Shown: one piece after another, positions 10,156-21,142 of the stretch
Position numbering within the stretch: the first letter of the stretch is position 1
How the letters are laid out: every line of letters begins with the position of its first letter
NCBI GenBank assembly: GCA_030447785.1
Contig: JAUJOF010000001.1
Location: 366,807 to 430,806 of the forward strand
DNA from: Solirubrobacteraceae bacterium
Lineage (GTDB): Bacteria; Actinomycetota; Thermoleophilia; Solirubrobacterales; Solirubrobacteraceae
Length of the DNA: 64,000 nucleotides
Reading direction: 5' to 3'
Translations under genes and position numbers: made by a program
Notes under the pieces: generated by a model
What the model was told of the DNA's origin: nothing
Databases searched by the model: none
Seen by the model: the letters and a program-made list of their open reading frames with translations, nothing else

Positions 10156-11085
10156 TCAGCGCGCCGCGAGCTCCTCGTCGGCCTCCCACTCGCGCAGCGC
10201 GCGCTCCACGGCCCGGTCGAAGGAGCGCAGCCCCACCCCGAGGACGGGCCCCGCTTGCTCCTCGCGGGGCAGCAGGTCGGAGCCCAGCGAGCCCATGAGC
10301 GGCTCGATCAGGGCCGGGTCCTCACCGACGATCGCGGCGGCCACGCGGCTGGAGACCGCGGTGAGGCTCACGGGCAGCCCCACCGACGGGCGCCACACGA
10401 GCATGTGATGGCTGATGCGGTCGATCATCTCGCCGTAGCTGAGGATGTCGGGGCCCACCGCGTCGAGCGACCGCCCGCCCGCGACGGGTGAGGTCGCCGC
10501 GGCGGCCAGCAGCTCGGCCATGTCGCGGCCGTCGATGGGCTGGGTGCGAAAGCGCGTCCAGGGCGGCAGGGGCATGACCGGCACGCGCTCGACCAGGCGC
10601 ACCAGGAAGCGGAAGGAGCGCGAGCGCGCGCCGATCACGATCGAGGCGCGCAGTGCCACCGAGTCGGGCAGCGCGTCGAGCAGCACGTCCTCGACGGCCA
10701 GGCGGCTGGACAGGTGCGCCGAGACGCGCTCGCCCCCGGGGACCAGGCCGCCGAGGTAGACCACGCGTCCCACGCCGGCGGCCCGGGCGGCGTGCGCGAA
10801 GTGCTCGGCCGAGCGCCGCTCGGCGTCGGCGAACCCTCCGCCGCACGCCGAGGCACGCTCCATGGAGTGGATGAGGTAGTAGGCGACCTCGACGCCCTCC
10901 AGCGCGCGCTGGAGCCCTTCGCCGGTGAGCGCGTCGCCGGCCACCATGGCCACGTCGGGGGGGCCACCCCCGCCCTCGTCCGCTGCGCGGCGCGAGAGGC
11001 CGACGAGCTCGAGCCCGTCGCGCAGCAGGCGGGGGACCAGGGAGCCGCCCACCGAGCCCGTGACGCCGGTGACCAGGATGCGCAT
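10156..11085 (-). CDS. NAD(P)H-binding protein, SDR/epimerase-like
   Basis: MRILVTGVTGSVGGSLVPRLLRDG; YYLIHSM; VVYLGGLVPGGE. Confidence 0.85.
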   Translation of the reverse strand: MRILVTGVTGSVGGSLVPRLLRDGLELVGLSRRAADEGGGGPPDVAMVAGDALTGEGLQRALEGVEVAYYLIHSMERASACGGGFADAERRSAEHFAHAARAAGVGRVVYLGGLVPGGERVSAHLSSRLAVEDVLLDALPDSVALRASIVIGARSRSFRFLVRLVERVPVMPLPPWTRFRTQPIDGRDMAELLAAAATSPVAGGRSLDAVGPDILSYGEMIDRISHHMLVWRPSVGLPVSLTAVSSRVAAAIVGEDPALIEPLMGSLGSDLLPREEQAGPVLGVGLRSFDRAVERALREWEADEELAAR

Positions 11086-11107
11086 CGCGCGCATAGGCTG
11101 GCACGCC

Positions 11108-12160
11108 ATGGAGGTGGTGCGCCGCCTGGAGGCCGCCGCGCGCGAGCGCCTGGATCCCGCCGTCTTTGCCGTCTTCGCCGGCGGAGCGGGCGACGAGCAG
11201 ACGCTGGCGGAGAACGAGGAGGCGTGGCGGCGCGTGTGGGTACGCCCGCGCGGGCTGGTCGACGTGGCGCACGTGGACTCCTCGCTCACTCTGCTGGCCC
11301 ACGATCTGCGTACGCCGGTGCTGCTGGCGCCGGTCGCCGCCCACGCCCTCGTGCACCCCGAGGGCGAGCGCGCGACCGCCCGCGCGGCTGCCGCGGCGGG
11401 CACGCTGTTCATCCTCTCCACCCGCGCCACCACCGACCTGGCCGACGTGGCCGCCTCCGCGCCCGAGGGCGCGCGCTGGCTGCAGCTGTACGTCGAGCGC
11501 GACCGCTCGCGCACGGCCGCGGTGCTGGCCCGCGCGGCGGCTCACGGCTACGCCCGCATCGTGGTGACCATTGACTTACCGGTGGCCGGCCGGCGCGAGC
11601 GCGAGCTGCGCCACGGCGACGTGATCCTCCCCGAGGGCATCACCGTCGCCGACCATCTGGGCGGGACGGGGAGCGCGGAGACCAAGCCCCTGGGCGGCTG
11701 GGACGCGTCGCTGACCTGGGAGGACCTCTCCTGGGTACGCGAGGCGAGCGGCCTCCCGGTACTGGTCAAGGGCGTGCTGACCGCCGAGGACGCGCTGGCC
11801 GCAGAGCGCCACGGCGCCGAGGCCGTGATCGTCTCCAATCACGGGGGCCGCCAGCTCGACGGCTGCGTTCCCACCGCGGTGGCTCTGCGGGAGGTGGCCG
11901 ACGCGCTCTACGGCCGCCTGCCCGTGCTGGTCGACGGCGGCGTGCGCGACGGCGCCGACGTCCTGCGCGCGCTCGCACTGGGTGCGGACGCGGTGATGAT
12001 CGGCCGCCCATATGTCTGGGGGCTAGCCGCCGGGGGAGAGGAGGGCGTGCGGGCGGTGCTCGACGCCTTCACGCAGGACCTCCAGCGCGCGATGGCCCTG
12101 GCCGGCTGCCCCACCCTCGCCGACGTCGCCCCCGACCGGGTCCGCCTCGCCGGTTGGTGA
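11108..12160 (+). CDS. FMN-dependent alpha-hydroxy-acid oxidizing protein
   Basis: VFAGGAGDEQTLAENEEAW; VLVKGVLTAEDA; VSNHGGRQLDG; VLVDGGVRDGADVLRALALGADAVMIGRP. Confidence 0.9.
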   Translation: MEVVRRLEAAARERLDPAVFAVFAGGAGDEQTLAENEEAWRRVWVRPRGLVDVAHVDSSLTLLAHDLRTPVLLAPVAAHALVHPEGERATARAAAAAGTLFILSTRATTDLADVAASAPEGARWLQLYVERDRSRTAAVLARAAAHGYARIVVTIDLPVAGRRERELRHGDVILPEGITVADHLGGTGSAETKPLGGWDASLTWEDLSWVREASGLPVLVKGVLTAEDALAAERHGAEAVIVSNHGGRQLDGCVPTAVALREVADALYGRLPVLVDGGVRDGADVLRALALGADAVMIGRPYVWGLAAGGEEGVRAVLDAFTQDLQRAMALAGCPTLADVAPDRVRLAGW

Positions 12161-12390
12161 CCGGCGAATCATCCGCAACGTGCGGCTGGTGCGCCGCGCA
12201 GGGGGGTGAAATCTGGGTACGCGGTACCTCGTCGGTGGGAGCCCCCCGATTTCTGCGCCATTTGCGACGTGCCCCGACCGGGTTTCCCGCCATTTGCGAG
12301 AAGGCCGTCGCCAGGGCTCTTGTACCTCCCTGTCCGGGCAGGGTTCAATGCCGCCCGGCCACGGCACTACCGCCACGACACAGGGAGCGC

Positions 12391-12630
12391 ATGACGAGCA
12401 TGGGGAAGGGACGGACCGCCGCGAAGAAGGTGAGCTGTGAGCAGTGCTACTTCCGCTGCAACCTGCTCTGTGCGCTGGAGCTCGACGAGCCGTGCACGAC
12501 TTTCCGCCCCGACCATCCCGAGGGTCTGCGCCCTCCGCGCCAGCTGCGCTTCACCTTCCGCCAGGAGCGCCGCTCGCGCGCCGCCTGGGCCTTCCCCTCC
12601 GCCCAGGAGCAGGCCGCGCTGCACGCCTGA
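12391..12630 (+). CDS. Small cysteine-cluster protein, 79 aa, unknown function
   Basis: MTSMGKGRTAAKKVSCEQCYFRCNLLCALELDEPC; downstream of the oxidase on the same strand. Confidence 0.6.
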   Translation: MTSMGKGRTAAKKVSCEQCYFRCNLLCALELDEPCTTFRPDHPEGLRPPRQLRFTFRQERRSRAAWAFPSAQEQAALHA

Positions 12631-12669
12631 GCGCGCGGCACCCGAGCGCGCGGCGGGTAGTCTCCGCCC

Positions 12670-13422
12670 GTGCGCATCACGGTGCTGGGCAAGTCACCCT
12701 CCTGGTCAGACGCGGGCGGCGCGTGCAGCGGGTACCTGGTGGAGGAGGCCGGCACCGCGCTGGTGCTGGAGTGCGGCAACGGTGTGTTCGGCAAGCTGCG
12801 CGAGCACCGGCGCTATGGGGAGATCGACGCGGTGGTGATCTCTCACCTGCACGCCGACCACTTCCTCGATCTCGTGCCCTTCTCCTACGCGCTGAGCTAC
12901 GGGCCGGGCGCCGGCGGGGCGCGCCCCGCGCTGCACCTGCCGCCCGGCGGGCGAGCCGGGCTGCGCCGCGTCGTGGGCACCTGGGGGCCGGAGGAGCTGG
13001 TGGAGGGGGCGTTCACCGTCCGCGAGTACGATCCCGGCGAGACGCTGGAGATCGGTCCCCTACGGGTGCGCTTCACTCCCGTGCCGCATTTCACGGTCAC
13101 CCACGCGGTGCAGGTCAGCGACCGCGCGGGCGCGCGCTTCACCTTCGGCGCCGACACCGGTCCCTCCGACGACCTGGTCGCCTTCGCGGCCGGCACCGAT
13201 CTGCTCATGCTCGAGGCCACCGTCGCCGAGCCCGACGCCGAGCCCCGCGGCCATCTCACGCCCGCCGAGGCCGGCGAGCACGCCGCCCGCGCCGGGGCGC
13301 GGCGCCTGGTGGTCACCCACCTCACCGACGAGGCCGACCCGGCCTGGGCGCTGCGCGAGGCCCGGGGCGCCTACGACGGACCCGTCGAGCTGGCCGCCGA
13401 GAGCGCGGTCTACGAGCTCTAA
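12670..13422 (+). CDS. MBL-fold metallo-hydrolase (RNase Z-like)
   Basis: VVISHLHADHFLDLVPF; DTGPSDDLVAFA; GHLTPAEAGEHAARAGARRLVVTHL. Confidence 0.87.
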   Translation: MRITVLGKSPSWSDAGGACSGYLVEEAGTALVLECGNGVFGKLREHRRYGEIDAVVISHLHADHFLDLVPFSYALSYGPGAGGARPALHLPPGGRAGLRRVVGTWGPEELVEGAFTVREYDPGETLEIGPLRVRFTPVPHFTVTHAVQVSDRAGARFTFGADTGPSDDLVAFAAGTDLLMLEATVAEPDAEPRGHLTPAEAGEHAARAGARRLVVTHLTDEADPAWALREARGAYDGPVELAAESAVYEL

Positions 13423-13475
13423 GGGCCTATCCCGCTAGGGATCGCACGCCAAGGCGGCCGATCCGCGGCGCCTGG

Positions 13476-13732
13476 CGCCACCCGCGGTGCTCGCCGGTGC
13501 TCTGCACCGACTGCGCCCGCGTGCGGCGATCCGGCGCACACCACTCCCTTGACGGCCGCCACCCGCCGCGCCCACACCACTCCCTTCGGTCGTGCCACGG
13601 ATCGACCACCTCGCCGCGCGTCCCTACCGAGATAGGCAGCTCGACGGTGCGTCGGCGGGCGCCCGGCCGTGGATGCCGGGCGCCGCGCGGAGCGCAGTCG
13701 ATGCAGAGCATCGGCGAGCATCACGCGTGGCG
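13476..13732. repeat. Long imperfect inverted repeat (41-nt arms) enclosing two 14-bp direct repeats
   Basis: Arms 13476-13516 and 13692-13732 are reverse complements with 5 mismatches; CACACCACTCCCTT at 13537 and 13573. Confidence 0.8.
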
Positions 13733-14554
13733 ATGACGGCGTGCCGGACGTTTCGGACGGGCGCGACAGGTCGCGCCCAGCAGGCGCTCGACCTCGGCCA
13801 GGAAGCGCTGCGCGATCGCGATGGCCGCCGCTCCATCGGCCATGGGTCGCGGACCCTTGCCGTAGTCCACGGCGATGCGCTGCTCGTGCAGCTTCGCGGC
13901 CTCCTCGACGACCGCGCCTTCGAGCCGGCCGGTGGCGACCGGCTGCTCGCGCAGCAGGTGCCAGGTGCCGTGATGGGTGCGCGCGAAGCGGTCCTCCTCG
14001 CTGAGGGCCGCGCGGCCGGCCTCGAAGGTCGCGTAGTAGGACAGCGAGACGGCCGTCTTGGGATCCTCGTACTGCTGGGCCCGCCGTGCCCGACCCAGGC
14101 GGTCGCGCGCCTCCTCGAGGTGCTCGCGTGTGCGCTCTCTCATGCCGTCCGGGCGGTCGGTGGCCGGCACCGCGTCCACCGCGACGGGCCGGCGCTCGTG
14201 GAGCACGACGCGGTCGCGGTCCACCTCCAGCATGAAGAAGGCCTCGACGCGCCGGCGCTGGCGTATCCAGCTCTCTTCGACGACATGGGTCTGCAACGTC
14301 AAGGGCGGGTCCCCGCGCTTCTCGCCCCCCTCCCGCCGCGCGAGCTCGGTCACGGCGCGGAGATCCGTGCCGTCGGCCACAACGATCAGCAGGTCGACGT
14401 CCGAGTCCTCGCGCGGCGGCTCGCCCCGCGCGCGGGACCCGAACAGCCACACCGCGAGCAGTTCCTCGTCGAGGCGCTCGGCCAGCACGGCGATCAGGCG
14501 GTCGATCGCCCGCTGCTCGGCGGCCAATAGGGACGTCTGCTCGAGCATGGCCAT
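13721..14554 (-). CDS. Fused nucleotidyltransferase (MNT-like) and HEPN-like protein
   Basis: LFGSRARGEPPREDSDVDLLIV nucleotidyltransferase motif; C-terminal SLSYYATFEAGRAAL..RFARTHHGTW HEPN-like. Confidence 0.7.
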   Translation of the reverse strand: MAMLEQTSLLAAEQRAIDRLIAVLAERLDEELLAVWLFGSRARGEPPREDSDVDLLIVVADGTDLRAVTELARREGGEKRGDPPLTLQTHVVEESWIRQRRRVEAFFMLEVDRDRVVLHERRPVAVDAVPATDRPDGMRERTREHLEEARDRLGRARRAQQYEDPKTAVSLSYYATFEAGRAALSEEDRFARTHHGTWHLLREQPVATGRLEGAVVEEAAKLHEQRIAVDYGKGPRPMADGAAAIAIAQRFLAEVERLLGATCRARPKRPARRHRHA

Positions 14555-14591
14555 CGCCGCGGACTGTACGCGGTGCTATGACTGGCCCGCC

Positions 14592-15140
14592 ATGGCCTCG
14601 CAGCGTCGCAACCTCGAGCTCAAGGCCGTCGACCGCGACCCCGAACGCACGCTGGGCGCCGCGCTCGCGCTGGGCGCGAAGGAGCACGGCGTGCTGCGCC
14701 AGCGCGACACCTACTTCCACGCCGTGCAGGGCCGGCTCAAGCTGCGCGAGGCGCCACCCGAGCCGGCCGAGCTCATCGCCTATGCGCGCGCCGACCGCAG
14801 CGGGCCGTCGGTCAGCCACTGTCGCGTGGTCCCGGTGGCCGACCCCATCGCCCTGGCCGAGGCGCTCGTCGACGTCCTCGGGGTGCGCGCGGTGGTGGAG
14901 AAGACGCGGCGTCTGCTGCTCTGGAGAACGGTGCGCATCCACCTCGATCGCGTCGCCGGTCTTGGCGACTTCGTCGAGCTCGAGGCCGTCGCCGCCTCGC
15001 CCGGCGGCCTGACCGCCGAGCAGGTCAGGATCGACGAGGCGCGGACGCGGCTGGGGCTGACCGACGACCTGCTGGTCGCCCGCGGCTATGCGGATCTGCT
15101 CCCCCGGGGCAGCGGGGCGTGGCCCATCCACCCCGCGTAG
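14592..15140 (+). CDS. CYTH-domain (class IV adenylate cyclase/thiamine triphosphatase-like) protein
   Basis: NLELKAVDRD (ExExK-like start), RQRDTYFHAVQGRLKLRE, VVEKTRRLLLWRTVRIHLDRVAGLGDFVELEAV. Confidence 0.85.
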   Translation: MASQRRNLELKAVDRDPERTLGAALALGAKEHGVLRQRDTYFHAVQGRLKLREAPPEPAELIAYARADRSGPSVSHCRVVPVADPIALAEALVDVLGVRAVVEKTRRLLLWRTVRIHLDRVAGLGDFVELEAVAASPGGLTAEQVRIDEARTRLGLTDDLLVARGYADLLPRGSGAWPIHPA

Positions 15141-15220
15141 CCGCGGGCCGGCGGCGCGGCGTCGGCCACCGGGGCGCCCCTCTCGTAGCCTTGTGTGCTA
15201 CGCAGTTCTACAGTGGTGGC

Positions 15221-15472
15221 GTGTCGGGAGAGGTCTCCGTCCGCGACCTGCGCAATCACACAGCCGATGTCGTCGCCGCGGTCCGAGCCGGCCAACGTCT
15301 CTCGTTGACCGTCAACCGGGTCCCCGTCGCCGACATCGTGCCCCACGAGGCCACGCGCAGCCCGTGGGTCCCCGCGGCGGTCCTGCGGGAGATCATGGCC
15401 GAGACCGGAGCAGACTCAGGGCTCCTGGACGACCTGGCCGACGTGCGTGGGGCACTCGTCGAGGAGCTGTGA
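15221..15472 (+). CDS. Phd/YefM-type antitoxin
   Basis: GTG start; EVSVRDLRNHTADVVAAVRAGQRLSLTVNRVPVADIVP; overlaps downstream PIN gene by 4 nt. Confidence 0.85.
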   Translation: MSGEVSVRDLRNHTADVVAAVRAGQRLSLTVNRVPVADIVPHEATRSPWVPAAVLREIMAETGADSGLLDDLADVRGALVEEL

Positions 15473-15853
15473 GCCGTGCCGTTGCAGACACGTCCGTCTT
15501 CATGGCTCGGGAGGCTGGCCGCCCGCTTGGCGACCTGCCCAGCGAGATCGCGGGTCTCCGTCGTCACCGCCGCCGAGCTGGAGCTCGGAGTTCTTCGCGC
15601 GGCAGATGCACGAACACGAGGGCGAAGGCTCGCCACGCTCTCCAGGGTGCGCGGCGCCTTTCCCTTGCTCTCGGTGGACGATGCGACCGCGTCCTGCTTC
15701 GCGCAGCTCGCCGACACCCAGGCGCGCGCCGGGCGCAGGCTCCGCCGTCACGATGCCTGGATCGCCGCCACCGCCCTGCGCCACGGGGTCGCGGTCGTCA
15801 CCCAGGACGCCGACTTCACGTCGTTCCCGGCGGTGGAGGTCATCCGGGTCTGA
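15469..15853 (+). pseudogene. VapC-like PIN-domain toxin, frame-disrupted near 15550
   Basis: Frame 1 VSRAVADTSVFMAREAGRPLGDLPSEIA then frame 2 VSVVTAAELELGVLRAAD...HDAWIAATALRHGVAVVTQDADF; one extra G in GCGGGTC restores continuity if removed. Confidence 0.75.
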
Positions 15854-16277
15854 GCGCTGGCCGTCGCGGCTTCCAGGAGTAGGCGACGGAGGCTTGCGCG
15901 GGGTGGGAGTAGCCGGAACGTAGTCCTCGCTGCAACCCAGCGGGCACGGGCGACCGGAGACGCCCGAGTGAGCCGGTGTGCGTGCGGTGGCACGTCCGCT
16001 GAAGGTGCTTCACGGAGCCGGGGCCCGTAGACCCCGGTGACGCTCCTCCAGGCGGTTGCACGAAGCGAGGCGCTTTCCACCGTCGCGTTCCCGAAGACAG
16101 CGACGTGCGCGACATCGATGAGGCGCACCGACGAATCTGCCGGCGCGGGGGCTGCCACATGACCAGCGCCACATTGACCCCGATCGCTCTCCGAGAGCCC
16201 GAGATCGACGAGCTGCCCGCGGCTCAGCACGCCGTGCTGGCGCGCCGCGAGCGCTTGCGAAGGGTGGTCGACGACGG

Positions 16278-16395
16278 GCTGGGCGGTTTCTGTTCGCATA
16301 CCGACGACAATCCGCCCAGCGCCGCGATCGCGCCCCCCTCCCACCGGCCGCTGGGCGGCTTTGCGTCGCATAGCGAGCACAATCCGCCCAGCGCC
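16278..16395. repeat. Two 46-nt palindromic repeat units (16278-16323, 16350-16395)
   Basis: GCTGGGCGG...CGCATA.CGA...ACAATCCGCCCAGCGCC twice; 9-nt complementary ends in each unit. Confidence 0.85.
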
Positions 16396-16440
16396 TCAAC
16401 CAGGTTCCCCTCACCGCCGCCGGTCGCCGGTATCCCAGCC

Positions 16441-16547
16441 CCCGCGGCGCAGACCGGGCGGTCGGGAGCTCCGGTCTCGAGACCGCCTTCGGGGCCCCTG
16501 TTCTGTGCTGACCCCGCGGCGGAGACCGGGCGGCCGGGAGCTCCGGT
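16441..16547 (+). repeat. Two 35-nt direct repeats (16441-16475, 16513-16547), 33/35 identical
   Basis: CCCGCGGCG(C/G)AGACCGGGCGG(T/C)CGGGAGCTCCGGT. Confidence 0.85.
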
Positions 16548-16583
16548 TCCCTGTCCCGCCGATCGGCCTCGAGCAAGGCACTT

Positions 16584-16614
16584 CCCGTGTAACACTGATC
16601 CGGTGCTACACGGG
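16584..16614 (+). promoter_or_regulatory. Imperfect palindromic operator candidate upstream of antitoxin gene
   Basis: CCCGTGTAACAC-tgatccg-GTGCTACACGGG, 12-nt arms with one mismatched pair, 4 nt before ATG. Confidence 0.6.
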
Positions 16615-16618
16615 CCGC

Positions 16619-16855
16619 ATGGCGAACCTCACGCTCACCCTCGACGACGACACCCTCCGTCGCGCGCGCATTCGCGCTCTCGAGCAGGGCACATCGGTCA
16701 ACGCGCTGGTGCGTGACTACCTCGAGCGCTACGCCGGCGAGTCGGCCGCGGCGGAGGGCCTGCGCTCCTTCCTCGCCGCGACGGAGCGCAGTGGCGCGGG
16801 CAGCGGGCCCGAAGGCAGGAGCTGGACCCGCGACGAGCTGTATGACCGCAGGTAG
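16619..16855 (+). CDS. Ribbon-helix-helix (VapB-like) antitoxin
   Basis: MANLTLTLDDDTLRRARIRALEQGTSVNALVRDYLERYAG. Confidence 0.85.
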   Translation: MANLTLTLDDDTLRRARIRALEQGTSVNALVRDYLERYAGESAAAEGLRSFLAATERSGAGSGPEGRSWTRDELYDRR

Positions 16856-17086
16856 GGCCTTCGCCGACACCAACGTGCTCGTTCTACGCAAGCGACGAGG
16901 ACGCCCCGCGCAAGCGCGCGACGGCCCGTGAGTTGCTCGCGACCTTCTCCCCAGGCGACCTCGTGCTCTGGGACGCGCTCATCGTGGAGGCCGCCCCGCG
17001 TGGGCTGATGCGACCGCCTGCTCACCGAGGACCTCGCAGACGGGTCCACGATCCGCGGCGTGCGCATCGAGAACCCGTTCGCCTGA
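16843..17086 (+). pseudogene. Degenerate PIN-domain (VapC-like) toxin remnant
   Basis: Pieces MTAGRAFADTNVLV / YASDEDAPRKRATARELLATFSPGDLV / LWDALIVEAA / CDRLLTEDLADGSTIRGVRIENPFA in different frames; central part of the fold missing. Confidence 0.75.
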
Positions 17087-17115
17087 CCCCCTCCTGGGGG
17101 CAGTACGCTCACCCC

Positions 17116-17567
17116 ATGGGTAGCGAGCGTGACCTCTTCGCCAACTTCGAGCGCATGCGCCGCGACATGGACGAGCTGTTCGGCGACGTCTTCGACCGCG
17201 GGGGGCTGGCCGTGCGCCGCCACGCCTTCTCCCCGGCCGTGGACGTCTTCTACGCCGACGGCCCGCCCCGCGCGGTGGTGCACGCCGAGCTGGCGGGTAT
17301 CGACCCCGACGAGCTGAGCCTGGAGATCGAGGGCCGCGAGCTGGTCCTCGCCGGCCACCGCAAGGCCGCGCGCGCCGAGGGGCGCGTGTACCAGCAGCTG
17401 GAGATCGAGCACGGACCCTTTCGCCGGCGCATCTCGCTGGGCGCCGACGTGCTGGCCGACCAGGCCAAGGCCACCTACCACGACGGCATCCTGCGCGTCG
17501 AGCTGCCCCTCGTACCGCCCGAGCGACGCTCGCGCTCGGTGCCGATCGAGAGTCCGGGGGACGAGCG

Positions 17568-17571
<4 letters not shown>
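17116..17571 (+). CDS. Hsp20/alpha-crystallin family chaperone
   Basis: AFSPAVDVFYADG..AVVHAELAGIDPDELSLEIEGRELVLAGHRK; YHDGILRVELPLV. Confidence 0.9.
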
Positions 17572-20039
<2,468 letters not shown>

Positions 20040-20044
20040 GGGAA

Positions 20045-20524
20045 ATGGCAGCGAAGCGCAAGGCGGCGAAGAAGGCCGCAGCGGGTGCGGGGTCGACGGT
20101 CGCGAATGCGCGGGCGAACCCCTACGTGTCCCGCTTCATCGAGGACGAGGACCTGCGCGACAACGTGCGCGTGGCCTTCGAGTCGGCACGTGACGCCTAC
20201 GACCGGCTGAGCAACGGCAAGACCGCCGGCAAGACCGTCCTGGACGACAAGAAGTTCCAGAAGGACCTGCAGCGCTCGGCCTCGGCCCTGCGCGAGGTCG
20301 GCGACTCCCTGCGCGGCAAGAAGCGGCGCAAGAAGGCCAAGCGCGGCGGCATGGGCCTGGGCAAGCTGCTCCTGGTCACCGTGGTCGGCGGGGCGGTCGC
20401 CCTGGCCGTCAGCGAGGACCTGCGCAACAAGGTGCTCGACATGCTCTTCGGGGCCGAGGAGGAGTTCGACTACACCTCGACGACCTCGCCCACGGGCGCC
20501 CCGCCCGCGGCGCCGGTCTCCTAG
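20045..20524 (+). CDS. Lys-rich protein with one predicted TM, unknown function
   Basis: MAAKRKAAKKAAAGAG..; GKLLLVTVVGGAVALAVSEDLRNKVLDMLFG. Confidence 0.65.
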   Translation: MAAKRKAAKKAAAGAGSTVANARANPYVSRFIEDEDLRDNVRVAFESARDAYDRLSNGKTAGKTVLDDKKFQKDLQRSASALREVGDSLRGKKRRKKAKRGGMGLGKLLLVTVVGGAVALAVSEDLRNKVLDMLFGAEEEFDYTSTTSPTGAPPAAPVS

Positions 20525-20536
20525 GGGACGTGTTCC

Positions 20537-20560
20537 GGAGGGCGCCCGAAGGCGCCCTCC
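20537..20560 (+). terminator. Strong hairpin after the preceding gene
   Basis: GGAGGGCGCC-CGAA-GGCGCCCTCC perfect 10-bp stem; no long U tract. Confidence 0.65.
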
Positions 20561-20617
20561 GTCTCGTCTGGGCTGCGCTTCGCGGGAAGGCAGCGCGTCC
20601 CGTGACTCCCCGGGCGC

Positions 20618-21004
20618 CTACCCCGCCGACGTCGGGCCTGCGCTCTTCTCGGGGCGAAAGCGCGTGGCGATGGTGATGAGCAGGTGGGCCACGCCGAGCA
20701 CGATGAACACCGCGGTCGGCGCTCCCTCGTCGGAGAAGGCGAACAGGAAGGGCGTGGCCACCAGCAGGGCGGCCAGCGCGAAGTCCAAGACGAGGTGCAC
20801 CGAGATGGGGATGGAGTCGATCGCCGAGGTCGGTCCCTCGGTGGCCGCCGCGACGACCAGCACCACCACCCCGGCCACGATGGACACCGCGGTCGCCGCA
20901 CTGGCCTGGTAGCTGAACAGGAAGGGCGCGGCGATGAGGAACGCGCCCGCGAGATACTCGATGGCCCCGTGCACGAAGACGGGGATGGGACCCTGGCGCA
21001 GCAT
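20618..21004 (-). CDS. Small four-TM membrane protein
   Basis: MLRQGPIPVFVHGAIEYLAGAFLIAAPFLFSYQASAATAVSIVAGVVVLVVAA.. Confidence 0.65.
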   Translation of the reverse strand: MLRQGPIPVFVHGAIEYLAGAFLIAAPFLFSYQASAATAVSIVAGVVVLVVAAATEGPTSAIDSIPISVHLVLDFALAALLVATPFLFAFSDEGAPTAVFIVLGVAHLLITIATRFRPEKSAGPTSAG

Positions 21005-21142
21005 GTCCAGGACCCTACCCGGCCCGCCAGCCAAACAGCTTGGGCATGCGCGCCAGCGTGCGCAGGACCCCGCGCCGAGGCAGGCGGCCACGCCGCACGA
21101 GCGTGGGCGTGACCGGTGGGCGGGTGAAGCCGTGTGACGCGG

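Noticed and set aside
16278-16547. Possible CRISPR array
   Set aside because: Only two copies of each unit, imperfect identity, no uniform spacers and no cas genes in the window.
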